A stretch of 64,000 nt of DNA, taken from contig NC_134827.1 in the NCBI RefSeq assembly GCF_004210375.1, positions 106,005,285-106,069,284 of the forward strand. Reading direction: 5' to 3'. The notes beneath the pieces were generated by a model. It did not search any database. It saw only the letters and a program-made list of their open reading frames with translations, and was not told where the DNA came from. The stretch is from Tachypleus tridentatus. Taxonomy: Eukaryota; Arthropoda; Merostomata; Xiphosura; Limulidae. Numbering within the stretch: the first letter of the stretch is position 1; every line of letters starts with the position of its first letter. The position numbers and the translations under genes were made by a program. Positions 11,610-21,235 of the stretch are shown here, one piece after another.

Positions 11610-12016
11610 GTTTGGTGCGCTTGTTTGTTTCTTTTTTAGTTATGCACTCAGTTTGTTTGTTTGTTTGTTTTTTGGAATTTCGCACAAAGCTACTCGAGGG
11701 CTATCTGTGCTAGCCGTCCCTAATTTAGCAGTGTAAGACTAGAGGAAGGCAGCTAGTCATCACCACCCACCGCCAACTCTTGGGCTACTCTTTTACCAAC
11801 GAATAGTGAGATTGACCGTCACATTATAACGCCCCCACGGCTGAAAGGGCGAGCATGTTTGGTGCTACAGGGATTCGAACCCGTGACCCGCGGATTACGA
11901 GTCGCACGCCTTAACACTCTTGGCTATGCCGGGTCCTGCACTCAGTTACCTAAGGAGATCGAAACCCGGTTTCTGGAGTTGTAAGTCCACAGACGTACTG
12001 CTGTGCCACTGTGAGG
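11610..12016 (-). repeat. SINE B copy interrupted by SINE A
   Basis: The tail part (ttgtttgtttcttttttagt) lies left of 11653 and the head part (gagatcgaaacccggtttct, gtaagtccacagacgtactg) lies right of 11937. Confidence 0.6.
11655..11936 (-). repeat. SINE A copy with an 11-bp target duplication
   Basis: Full length, from tgtttgtttgttttttggaa to ggctatgccgggtcc. The word tgcactcagtt at 11643-11653 and 11937-11947 is a clean target-site duplication. Confidence 0.9.
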
Positions 12017-12149
12017 CAGATCAAATTATACTTATAAAATACGTTAGCTACCGATAACTTTTGAAAGTAAATACGTTTTTCAAAGAACTCTGAAATATTT
12101 TTTCAATAATGGCGGATAACCTCAGGGGGTGAAAGTTTTAATGGGTGAG

Positions 12150-12310
12150 TTGTTTTTCAGGAGCGCTGGTTGTTTCTAAGGCAGAGCTCAGTACGTCAGA
12201 ACTGAAGACCCGAGTTCGAAACCGTCTTACACAAAATATTCTTCGCACTTTAAGCTTTGGATGCATTATAGTAGTAACAATCAATCCTTTAGTGCGGATG
12301 GTGGGCGGTA
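12150..12310 (+). repeat. SINE C-like element (tRNA-like head)
   Basis: Contains taaggcagagctcagtacgt, a B-box-like gagttcgaaacc and a body ttcgcactttaagctttgga that recurs in diverged form at 21942-21970. No tail related to SINE A or B could be seen. Confidence 0.45.
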
Positions 12311-12371
12311 AAGCGCTACTGAAATTGTTTCTACAAACCATGATCCCCCGAATTCGTAAATTTAACTGAGC

Positions 12372-12625
12372 TAGGCCCGACATGGCCAGATGGATGAGGC
12401 ACTCGACTCGTAATACGAGGATCGCGGGTTCAAATCCCCGTTAAACCAAACATGTTCGTTCTTTCAGCCGTAGGGGCGTTATAACGTGACGGTCGTTGGT
12501 AAAAGAGTAGCCCAAAAGTTGGCGGTGAGTGGTGATGACTAGCTGCCTTTCCTCAAGCCTTACACTGCTAAATTAGGGACGGTTAGCGCAGATAGTCCTC
12601 GAGTAGCTTTGCGCGAAATTATATA
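12372..12625 (+). repeat. SINE A copy
   Basis: Starts ggcccgacatggccagatgg, B box gggttcaaatcccc, ends gtagctttgcgcgaaatt. About 20 body bases (around the ctattcg motif) are deleted. Confidence 0.9.
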
Positions 12626-12737
12626 AAAAAAAACTGAACTAATAATCGACTTTCAGCAAAGCGTATTTTATGACCCATAGTGAATCATGTTGTCTTAAAA
12701 GTTTGTTTGTTTGAATTAAAAGTTAACGGCTCTGTTC

Positions 12738-14495
12738 TTTCTCTATCTATGTTTACATCTTTTGTCTCACTGTCTTCTCTCACTATCTATGTTTACATCT
12801 TTTGTCTCACTATATCTTATCTTCCCTCACTATCTATGTTTACATCTTTTGTCTCACTATATCTTATCTTCCTCACTATCTATGTTTACATCTTTTGTCT
12901 CACTATATCTTATCTTCCCTCACTATCTATGTTTACATCTTTTGTCTCACTATATCTTATCTTCCCTCACTATCTATGTTTACATCTTTTGTCTCACTAT
13001 ATCTTATCTTTCTCTCACTATCTATGTATACATCTTTTGTCTCACTATATCTTATCTTCTTCCTCACTATCTATGTTTACATCTTTTGTCTCACTACTAT
13101 GTCTTATCTTCACTCACTATCTATGTTTACATCTTTTGTCTCACTATATCTTATCTTTCCTCACTATCTATGTTTACATCTTTTGTCTCATTATATCTTA
13201 TCTTTCTCACTATCTATGTTTACATCTTTTGTCTCACTATATCTTATCTTTCCTCACTATCTATGTTTTGCATCTTTTGTCTCACTATATCTTATCTTTC
13301 TCTCACTATCTATGTTTACATCTTTTGTCTCACTATACTTATCTTTCTCTCACTATCTATGTATACATCTTTTGTCTCACTATATCTTATCTTCTCTATC
13401 TCACTATCTTTGTCTCACTTTATCTTCCCTCTATCTTTTCTTTTCTCACTATATCTTATCTTTCTCACTATCTATGTTTTACATCTTTTGTCTCACTATA
13501 TCTTATCTTTCCTCACTATCTATGTTTACATCTTTTGTCTCACTTATCTTATCTTATCTTTTCCTCACTATCTATGTTTACATACGTCTTTTGTCTCACT
13601 ATATCTTATCTTCTTCCCTCACTATCTATGTTTTATATCTTTTTGTCTCACTATATCTTATCTTTCCTCACTATCTATGTTTACATCTTTTTTGTCTCAC
13701 TATATCTTATCTTTCTCACTATCTATGTTTACATCTTTTGTCTCACTATATCTTATCTTCCCTCACTATCTATGTTTACATCTTTTGTCTCACTGTCTTC
13801 TCTCACTATCTATGTATACATCTTTTGTCTCACTATATCTTATCTTCCCTCACTATCTATGTTTTACATCTTTTTGTCTCACTATATCTTATCTTCTCAC
13901 TATCTATGTATACATCTTTTGTCTCACTATATCTTATCTTCCCTCACTATCTATGTTTACATCTTTTGTCTCACTATATCTTATCTTCTCTCACTATCTA
14001 TGTTTACATCTTTTGTTCTACTTTATATCTTATCTTTTTCCTCACTATCTATGTTTACATCTTTTGTCTCATTATATCTTATCTTCATTATATCTTATCT
14101 TCCTCACTATCTATGTTTACATCTTTTGTCTCACTATATCTTATCTTCCTCACTATCACTATCTATGTCTTTATCATCTTTTGTCTCACTATATCTTATC
14201 TTCCTTCACTATCTATGTTTACATCTTTTGTCTCACTATATCTTATCTTCTCTCACTATCTATGTTTACATCTTTTGTCTCACTATATCTTATCTTCCCT
14301 CACTATCTATGTTTACATCTTTTGTCTCACTATATCTTATCTTCCCTCACTATCTATGTTTACATCTTTTGTCTCACTATATCTTATCTTCCCTCACTAT
14401 CTATGTTTACATCTTTTGTCTCATTATATCTTATCTTCCCTCACTATCTATGTATCTCTATTCTCTCTCTTTCTTGTCTCTCACTCTCTCTTCTT
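12738..14495. repeat. Pyrimidine-rich minisatellite, ~47 bp unit
   Basis: Roughly 37 units of tcactatctatgtttacatc + ttttgtctcactatatctta + tcttccc, with 1-4 bp indels between units. The plus strand has almost no G and no AG dinucleotide. All three plus-strand frames stay open for over 1.6 kb purely because the unit lacks stop codons; it is not a gene. Confidence 0.95.
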
Positions 14496-14535
14496 TAAAT
14501 AACGAGACCAAAACAACAGTTCTGTCTACTTTACT

Positions 14536-14870
14536 AAACAAACAAGAAATCACACTGACTCAGTAGATAAATGTTTCCAGAGATAACAGCGTGTGTTGCT
14601 ATAAACAAACAAGAAATCACACTGACTCAGTAGATAAATGTTTCCAGAGATAACAGCGTGTGTTGCTATAAACAAACAAGAAATCACACTGACTCAGTAG
14701 ATAAATGTTTCCAGTGATAACAGCGTGTGTTGCTATAAACAAATATGAAATCACACTGACTCAGTAGATAAATGTTTCCAGTGATAACAGCGTGTGTTGC
14801 TATAAACAAACATGAAATCATACTGACTCAGTAGATAAATGTTTCCAGAGATAACAGCGTGTGTTCCTGT
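14536..14870. repeat. Minisatellite, 67 bp unit, five copies
   Basis: Five near-identical copies starting with aaacaaacaagaaatcacac and ending agcgtgtgttgctata. Copies differ by single substitutions (for example agagataacagc versus agtgataacagc). Confidence 0.9.
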
Positions 14871-15128
14871 AAATGTAGCGCTCCTACTTCTCGTGAGATC
14901 CAAAATGGAACCTCCATAAACCCAGTCCATCTTTCTGTCTTTGATAAAAGTTTTAGTTCTGTGTTCACTCACCAGTCTATTCAGGACCCACAAAAATAAT
15001 ACAGTTTTGTTGTTGTTGTTGTTTTAAACATAAGCATGCTTTGCACACTTTCTAGACATTTAACATATATGAAACCAAACACAGTTGTTTCTCTTGAAGA
15101 ATTACATATTGGTTTTGGTTTTTTCTAG

Positions 15129-15277
15129 ACAATACCCTTGCGGGTGGTCATTGTCCAGTGATGAAAGAAACTGGAAATACCGATTGTCCATCTACTATGC
15201 TAAAGAAGAGGACAGTGGGTTTTACAGCTGTTCCACTCCGATGGGCGAGAGCAACAACATTACCGTGGTTGTGAAAG
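15129..15277 (+). CDS. hig: hig-like exon C: C-terminal half of the Ig domain
   Basis: Completes the Ig domain: RLSIYYAKEEDSGFYSCST holds the D-x-G-x-Y-x-C motif of the F strand, followed by a G-strand ITVVVK. One N-glycosylation sequon (NNIT) is visible. Acceptor ttttctag, donor aaag|gtgata. The frame closes exactly with exon B (two bases carried over) and leaves one base for exon D, restoring phase 1 at the module boundary. The split-Ig design lets the following CCP exons all stay phase 1-1. Confidence 0.88.
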
Positions 15278-15726
15278 GTGATATATCATAAGTGACCCGT
15301 TCTAAGTTTTGTTATAACTTAAACGTATGGTCAGTGCCTTTAACTGACATGTCAGAGAAGTTAGCGTGTCTAAGATTCGAGACGTAATGTTCCAAAATAA
15401 ACTCTGCAGTTTCTGGTGAGGGTGTATGTTGAAAGTGACAATAAATTTAACTTTTTAATTAAAAGAGATGATTAGCACAGAATTAGGAGTAACCTTTCCT
15501 GAACTCCAGACCTTTGACCTGCCCATTTAACCCACGTGTTGTTTAAGCTGTTATTCAGATTGAAAATTCCAACTCCTATTGCTGAAAACACAGTACCATG
15601 TACACAGACATACTTGATGGAGATTAAGTCCTATGTACTGTATAAAACGACTTGAGACATAAGAATGTTCAAAATATTTTCCCATTTTGTTGTTGTTGTT
15701 CACTTGACACAACCTAATGGCCATGG

Positions 15727-16005
15727 AATAATGTTGCATGTTATTTACATTGAATAATGTTGCATGTTATTTACATGGAATAATGTTGCATGTTATATAT
15801 TTACATTGAATAATGTAACATGTTATTTACACTGAATAATGTTGCATGTTATATATTTACACTGAATAATGTAGCATGTTATTTACACTGAATAATGTTG
15901 CATGTTATATATTTACACTGAATAATGTTGCATGTTATATATTTACATGGAATAATGTTGCATGTTATTTACATTGAATGATCTTGCATGTTATTTACAC
16001 TTACG
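15727..16005. repeat. Minisatellite, 26-32 bp unit
   Basis: About ten units of ttgaataatgttgcatgtta + tttac, with alternating short (ttattt) and long (ttatatattt) forms. Confidence 0.88.
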
Positions 16006-16039
16006 ACTCTTGAAATTATTTTATCTCCCTTGGGAAGTA

Positions 16040-16560
16040 TTCTAGGAGCCTAGTTAGAGTACTCGAGTCGTAACCTACGTGTTCGAGCCCCGTCAGTGAG
16101 CATACTCATCCTTTCCATCGTTATAGTGTGACGGACAATCCCACTCTTCTTTAGTAAAAAGAGTAAAGGGTGGTTATTAGTTCCCTTCCCTCTAGTCTAC
16201 TGCTCCTAAATTAGGAAGGCACGTGCAGATAACCATCGTGTAGCTTTTGTTTGTTTGTTTGGAAATTTCGCACAAAGCTACTCGAGGGCTATCTGTGCTA
16301 GCCGTCCCTAATTTAGCAGTGTAAGACTAGAGGGAAGGCAGCTAGTCATCACCACCCACCGCCAACTCTTGGGCTACTCTTTACCAACGAATAGTGGGAT
16401 TGACCGTCACATTATACACCCCCACGGCTGGGAGGGCGAGCATGTTTAGCGCGACGCGGGCGCGAACCCGCGACCCTCGGATTACGAGTCGCACGCCTTA
16501 CGCGCTAGGCCATGCCGGGCCCCATCGTGTAGCTTTGCGTAATACTGAAAGGAAACCAGG
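16040..16560 (+). repeat. SINE A copy interrupted by a second SINE A
   Basis: Head region tagagtactcgagtcgtaac, B box gttcgagcccc and body lie at 16040-16248. The tail (tagctttgcgtaatactg) resumes at 16522. Confidence 0.8.
16249..16521 (-). repeat. SINE A copy, nested, 15-bp target duplication
   Basis: Full-length copy from gtttgtttgtttggaaattt to ggccatgccgggcc. The word ccatcgtgtagcttt stands at 16233-16247 and again at 16522-16536. Several CpG-type differences in the B-box region (gggcgcgaaccc) set it apart from other copies. Confidence 0.92.
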
Positions 16561-17050
16561 TTCGACATTTGGTCACAAGTTTCAGTTTCAAGGCTAATCA
16601 GACGTTTTAATTTGTCGTGGATATTTCATAAGAATGAAGTAGACATTGAGGACTGAAATGAAACGTAAATATTTGTGACGGTCATGCATGTAGACACAGT
16701 CGATGGCTTAACAACAACGTCTCATATTTTAAATAATCATTTCGTGTATATTTTGAAAAATAAATATTGAGCACTGTTGTATTTTTATATATTAAATTGT
16801 TTCATATGTTACACATAAATTTCAGTGTTTTATGACGTTCCTTATGTACATAACAATGTAATTGTTAACAGATAGTTTTCATAAGTTATTGACTTTTATA
16901 CTTTAATAATGTTACGTAGATCCTAATGTACTTTGGTTTGATTTATTGTATCCCAATTCTTGTAGTTGTATCAAAAATGTCTGTTATATTATCGTGTCAA
17001 AACTTTCAACACTGTTGGCTGTTGACTGTTGACTGTTGGCTGTTGGCTGT

Positions 17051-17311
17051 TGGTGTATCAAGATGTCCTCTATTTCATTGCTCCAAAGATTCTATAACCG
17101 TAAAGTATCAACTCATTGTTGTTGGTGTATCAAGATGTCCTCTATTTCATTGCTCCAAAGATTCTATAACCGTAAAGTATCAACTCATTGTTGTTGGTGT
17201 ATCAAGATGTCCTCTATTTCATTGCTCCAAAGATTCTATAACCGTAAAGTATCAACTCATTGTTGTTGGTGTATCAAGATGCCCTCTATTTCATTGCTCC
17301 AAAGATTCTAA
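17051..17311. repeat. Minisatellite, 72 bp unit
   Basis: 3.6 near-identical copies of a 72-bp unit beginning tggtgtatcaagatgtcctc. The unit is a multiple of three without stops, which creates overlapping reading frames of no significance. Confidence 0.92.
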
Positions 17312-17332
17312 CGAACTTTGCTAATTAATTAG

Positions 17333-17598
17333 GGGGCCGGCATGGCTAGATAGTCAGGGTGCTGGGCTTGCGGGTTCAAATCCCCATCGCACTAAACATA
17401 CTTGACCTTTCAGCCGTGGGGGCGTTATAATGTAACAGTCGATATGACTATTCTTTGGTAAAAGAGTAGCTCAAGATTTGGTGATGGGTGTTGATAACTA
17501 GCTCCCTTCCTTCTAGTCTTACTCTACTAAATTGGGGACGGCTAGCGCACATAGCCATCGTGTATCTATGCATGAAAGAACCAAAGAAAGAAACTAAT
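17333..17598 (+). repeat. SINE A copy, diverged
   Basis: Starts gggccggcatggctagatag, B box gggttcaaatcccc, decayed tail tgtatctatgcatgaaagaa. Confidence 0.85.
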
Positions 17599-17778
17599 TA
17601 TTTGGTGCGTTTTCGTGAATCCAAACTTCAAAACTTCACATGCACATTTACTAATGCTAATAATTAATTAGCCACTGAGTTTGTTCATTATTGCTTTAAA
17701 TAGTAGTTTTTAATGAACTTCGAGCACCTCTTCGTATTTTTTGGTGATTCCAGCTGTCTTATGTTCTATTTTTAAATA

Positions 17779-17895
17779 CACTGCTGGAAAAAATCTTAAG
17801 GCCAATGAACATAAAGAAAAAAATATGAATTTTTCGCTGTTAGACTCAACCACTTATTTGAGTAGAGCTTCGAAAGATGAAAATAAGAAAAGCGA
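17779..17895 (+). repeat. Tc1 left inverted repeat, outer part
   Basis: Pairs with 20900-21014 in reverse complement: cactgctgg, cttaaggcca, gttagactcaaccactta and gagtagagctt are shared. The inner part of this repeat is at 19590-19671, beyond the PLE. Confidence 0.85.
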
Positions 17896-17949
17896 AAAGA
17901 AAAAAATATATATATATATAAAATCGGCTCGTTTGGGTTGAAGAGCGAA

Positions 17950-17980
17950 CAACGTTTCGACCTTCTTCGATCATCGTCAG
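17950..17980 (-). ncRNA. Possible degenerate hammerhead-like motif of the PLE
   Basis: Read on the minus strand it gives ctgacga, then gatc-loop-ggtc able to pair, then gaaac. This follows the order of the hammerhead core (CUGANGA - stem II - GAAA). Penelope-like elements are known to carry hammerhead ribozymes in their terminal repeats. One extra base sits between ctgacga and stem II, and stem I is not convincing, so activity is doubtful. Confidence 0.3.
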
Positions 17981-18129
17981 ATTCACAAAGAAAGAAAGAG
18001 GTAACTGACCGGAAGCTGACCACATGTTTGAAAGGGGTTGTTTAACTGAGTGTCGGAATGTAGAGGGCGGTGTTAGATGTTTGAATATATAGTTTTATAT
18101 TATCTATTTTATTATATTTAATATAGGTA

Positions 18130-19530
18130 TTAAGGTGTTCCTTTGTATTGGTTTATTTTTGGTTTAAGTTGTTGTATAAGTAAGGCTTCTTTAATTTTGC
18201 GTTTGTTTATGTTTGTTTCTTTATTTAGTATTTGAGTGTTTTCTATGGTTATGCTGTGTTTATTTGACTTGCAGTGTTCGAAAACATGTGAAGGTGACTT
18301 TTTTATGTTCTTTGAATCTGGTTTCCATTTTTCTACTTGTTTCTCCAATATAGAAGTCGTGGCAGTTATCACATTGTATTTTATAAATAATGTTGGTGTG
18401 GTGTTTGTCAGTGTAGTTTTTACATACTATAGACCTCAGTTTTGTGCCTGGTTTTTGAATAAATTTGGTATTAATTGGAATGTCATATTTTGTTACTAGT
18501 TTTTGCCAAATGTTGGTTATTTTTCCACTGATGTCAGGAATATATGGTATACAGCAGTATATGGTTTCGTGATTTTTTGATTCGTGAGATATATTTACTT
18601 TAGTTGGTTGATTTTGCTTTCTGTCAAGGTGTGTGCGTATAATGTTTTCTACGGTTTGTGGAGGAAACTTATTGATGTTGATGAAGTATTGTTTTATTTT
18701 GTCTAATTCATCGTTAATTTTATCTGGTGAGCATAGTTTTATGTCTGTGTTTATTTGGTTTCTTACTAAGTTGAGTTTTTGTTTTGTTTCATGTCCTGTG
18801 TATAGTCCAGTATGGGTGATTTTTCGGTGGATTTCTGTTTTGAATTGTGTGTCGGTTCTTGTAATTTTGAGGTTAAGAAATGGTATTTGATTGCTGTCTT
18901 CCTGTTCACATGTGAAGTTAATGTTGGGATGTATAGGGTTAATGTGATTGAAAAAATTAAGTATGTGTTCTGTAGATTTGAATCCCGCAACCGTGTCATC
19001 TACATATCTGTACCAGTATAGTGGTGGATGTAATGCTGTGTTAATTGCTTGTGTTTCAACTTGTGTCATAAAAAATATTGGCCAGGACTGGTGATACTGG
19101 GTTGCCCATGCTTAGGCCATTAGTTTGTATATAGTTGTGGTTGTTGAACATGAAGTTTGTCTTTATCGTGGTGAATTCTATGAGGGTTGCTAACTGGTTA
19201 CTGGGAATTTCTATAGTTGGGTTAGGGTCTCGGATATAGAGTTCTAAGGCTATCTTGCAGGCTTCAGTGGTTGGAACTTCTGTAAAGAGGGATATAACAT
19301 CGAATCTGGCCATTAAGGCTTTATGATTAAGTTGATTTAGATTAGACTTGAAATTAAAAGAGTCTTTGATGAATGAGCTGGCTGATGTTACATATTTGGA
19401 GAATGCCCATGCTATGTATTTACCAAGATTGTTATTAAACGATTCATATGCGTACATTATTGGTCGTAATGGACAATCTGGTTTATGAGGTTTGAGGATG
19501 CCGTATATCTCAAAATTACAAGAACCGACA
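18130..19530 (-). pseudogene. PLE reverse transcriptase / GIY-YIG endonuclease, broken
   Basis: Reading right to left: RT fingers and palm start around 19510 (LKPHKPDCPLRPIM), the catalytic-A region RFDVISLFTEVP near 19300, SMGNPVSPVLANIFY near 19100, the YVDDT active-site box near 19005 and FLNLKI near 18880. The C-terminal GIY-YIG domain reads IIYKIQCDNCHDFYIGETSR near 18390-18330, and the tail ends about 18130. Frames change near 19070 (between SPVLANIFY and the YVDD part) and near 18295, in a run of T. The N-terminal part of the protein, before the RT fingers, is absent. Inactive retroelement remnant; the family call is by motif order. Confidence 0.85.
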
Positions 19531-19589
19531 CACAATTTAAAACAGAAATCCATATATATTTCTCTACAAGTGGGTTTTCTCGACATCAC

Positions 19590-19671
19590 TAAAAAATAGT
19601 GATTTAATAGGGAAAATGTGAACACTATGAAATTAGCCTAAATACAAGTTGGTGAAAAGTTTAAGGCCATA
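19590..19671 (+). repeat. Tc1 left inverted repeat, inner part
   Basis: Contains aatagggaaaatgtgaacac and the inner direct repeat ggtgaaaagtttaaggccat. Matches the reverse complement of 20816-20896. Confidence 0.85.
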
Positions 19672-19716
19672 CAAAAATAAGTCCTAAACAGGGTAGGAAA
19701 TGCCCAACAAGAGATC

Positions 19717-20703
19717 TTAGTAGTGAGTTGCACGACCGTCATTGCGAATAACTTTAAACATTCGTTTTGGCATGGTCGATATAAGCGTTTGCAGAAGGCT
19801 GGCTCGAATGTTATTCCAAGTGGTAAAGATGGCTTCACGAAGATCATGCACTGTTTGGAATTGACGTCCATTTCTATAGACTTCCCTTGCCATCCACCCC
19901 AAACATTTTCAATGGGGTTCAGCTCGGGCGAATACGCTGGATGGTCCAAAAGAATCACATTATTCACCATGAAAAATTCCTTTGTTCTGCGGGCATTGTG
20001 AATTGCTGCGTTGTCCTGCTGAAAGATCCAGCCATTTTTACACAAGCGAGGGCCTTCAGTCAATAAGGATGCTCTCTCAAACATGAAAATGTAGCCAGCT
20101 GCTGTTTGACACTCCTATATAACATGAAGCTCCATTATTCCATGGAAGGAGTAAGCACCCCAGATCATGATGGAACCTCCTCCACTGTGTCGTGTAGAAA
20201 ATGCCTCCGGTGAGATATCCTTATCGTGCCAGTAACGTTGGAAGCCGTCTGGACCATCTAGGTTAAATTTTTTCTCATCAGAGAACAAAACCTTCGTCCC
20301 ATGTTTGGTGCTTCTCAGCAAAGTTTAACCGAGCTGTTTTGTGGTGTGGAAGGAGGCGTGACCTTTGAAGACGTTTACGGTTTTTAAACCCTTTCTCTCG
20401 TAGATGCCGTCTTATTGTTCTTGAGCTGCATTCTGCGTCCATAAGGGCCTTAATCTGGTTCGACAAATGGCTGGTGTCTTGCTGGACAACCCGTCGAATC
20501 CTCCTGCTCAAAGCAGGCGAAATTCTTTTGGGCCGACCACTTGAAATTCTCGTTCCGTATCCCTCAGGGTCTTTTAAGAAATTTACAACAACAGTTTTAC
20601 TTCGCCCAATCTCACCAACGATGACACGTTGAGAGAGATCTTGCTTTTGCAGCTCGGCAATTCTGCCACGTTCAAACTCTGTCAACTTTTTAGCCTTTGC
20701 CAT
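19717..20703 (-). pseudogene. Tc1-family DD34E transposase, decayed
   Basis: Starts MAKAKKLTEFERGRIAELQ at 20703, with an N-terminal paired-like helix-turn-helix (TEFERGRIAELQKQDLSQ) and a GRPKR AT-hook-like linker. The catalytic domain shows [10 protein letters not shown] (first Asp), QQDNAAIHNARR (second Asp) and SPELNPIENVWG (Glu); 34 residues separate the second Asp from the Glu. It ends with a stop at 19717-19719. A frame change lies near 20300, an in-frame stop near 20115 and another frame change near 19900, so no active enzyme is made. Reconstructed span of about 329 codons fits the usual Tc1 length of about 340. Confidence 0.9.
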
Positions 20704-20815
20704 GTTTTTACCCAGTGTAACACAAGAGATGTCAGTGGGAGATTTGACAACGCTAATGCTTGAACACAAATGACTAAATTTCGTTACGTGTTTACCGATT
20801 AACGCTTCGTTTCAG

Positions 20816-21014
20816 TATGGTCTTAAACTTTTGACCAGCTAGTATTTAGACTAATTTCGTAGTGTTCACATTTTCCCTATTAAGTGCTAAAAAAGATTTT
20901 ATTTTTATTTTCCCTTTTCTTTCAAAGCTCTACTCAATAAGTGGTTGAGTCTAACAACGCAAAATGCATATTTTTTCTCCATGCTCACTGGCCTTAAGAT
21001 TTTGGCCAGCAGTG
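20816..21014 (-). repeat. Tc1 right inverted repeat (199 bp)
   Basis: Uninterrupted counterpart of the split left repeat. Inner site tatggtcttaaacttttgac at 20816 and outer site ccttaagattttggccagca near the end. Confidence 0.88.
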
Positions 21015-21235
21015 TATCCAACATCAGTGCCTAGCCTAGTAGCCGTTGCTAATGGTTCCCCTTCTATATTTTGTTACCGACCTTCCCTAACTACAAGCAG
21101 TTACCAGTTGATCACTTTTTGTTTTATTTGATTCTCTAAACCACTTGTGACCTTGTGTTCTGTGTGTCAGACTACATATCAAACGGTCCATGGTTCATGT
21201 TCTCCTGTACCCCTAAAAATCGCTTTCCGCACTTT

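Larger units (their letters stand above)
10613..15128 (+). other. hig intron B/C (phase 2, 4.5 kb)
   Basis: Dominated by repeats: a 57-60 bp array (10795-11185), SINE A inside SINE B (11610-12016), SINE C (12150-12310), SINE A (12372-12625), a 1.75-kb pyrimidine-rich array (12738-14495) and a 67-bp array (14536-14870). No coding exon seen inside. Confidence 0.75.
17896..19589 (-). mobile_element. Penelope-like retroelement (5'-truncated) inserted in the Tc1 left end
   Basis: About 1.7 kb lying exactly between the outer and inner parts of the Tc1 left inverted repeat; removing it gives a left repeat of the same length (about 199 bp) as the right one. Its 3' side begins after a (TA)n run near 17908. 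It encodes reverse transcriptase and a GIY-YIG endonuclease, the combination that defines canonical Penelope-like elements. At the 5' end a 44-bp piece of the element (18829-18872) reappears inverted at 19507-19550. Borders are accurate to about 10-15 bases. Confidence 0.82.
17779..21014 (-). mobile_element. Tc1/mariner-type transposon with IR/DR ends, containing a PLE insertion
   Basis: Ends cactgctgg...ccagcagtg are inverted and flanked by TA at 17777-17778 and 21015-21016, the Tc1/mariner target duplication. Each inverted repeat is about 200 bp and holds two transposase-site-like direct repeats: outer (atcttaaggcca, near 17793 and 20990) and inner (agtttaaggccat at about 19659 and its diverged counterpart at about 20820), the IR/DR plan known from Sleeping Beauty-class elements. 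The left repeat is broken between the two sites by a Penelope-like element, so the true element is about 1.5 kb. The transposase gene inside is decayed, hence the copy is dead. Confidence 0.88.

Noticed and set aside
12680-14566. Open frames of 566-628 codons in all three plus frames
   Set aside because: They are translations of one stop-free pyrimidine-rich tandem repeat. Equal openness in every frame, repetitive Leu/Ser/Tyr peptides and the position in a hig intron argue against a gene.
15085-15128. Methionine start just before hig exon C (a separate small gene)
   Set aside because: The upstream codons lie in the polypyrimidine tract and acceptor; the frame joins exon B exactly and completes the Ig domain.
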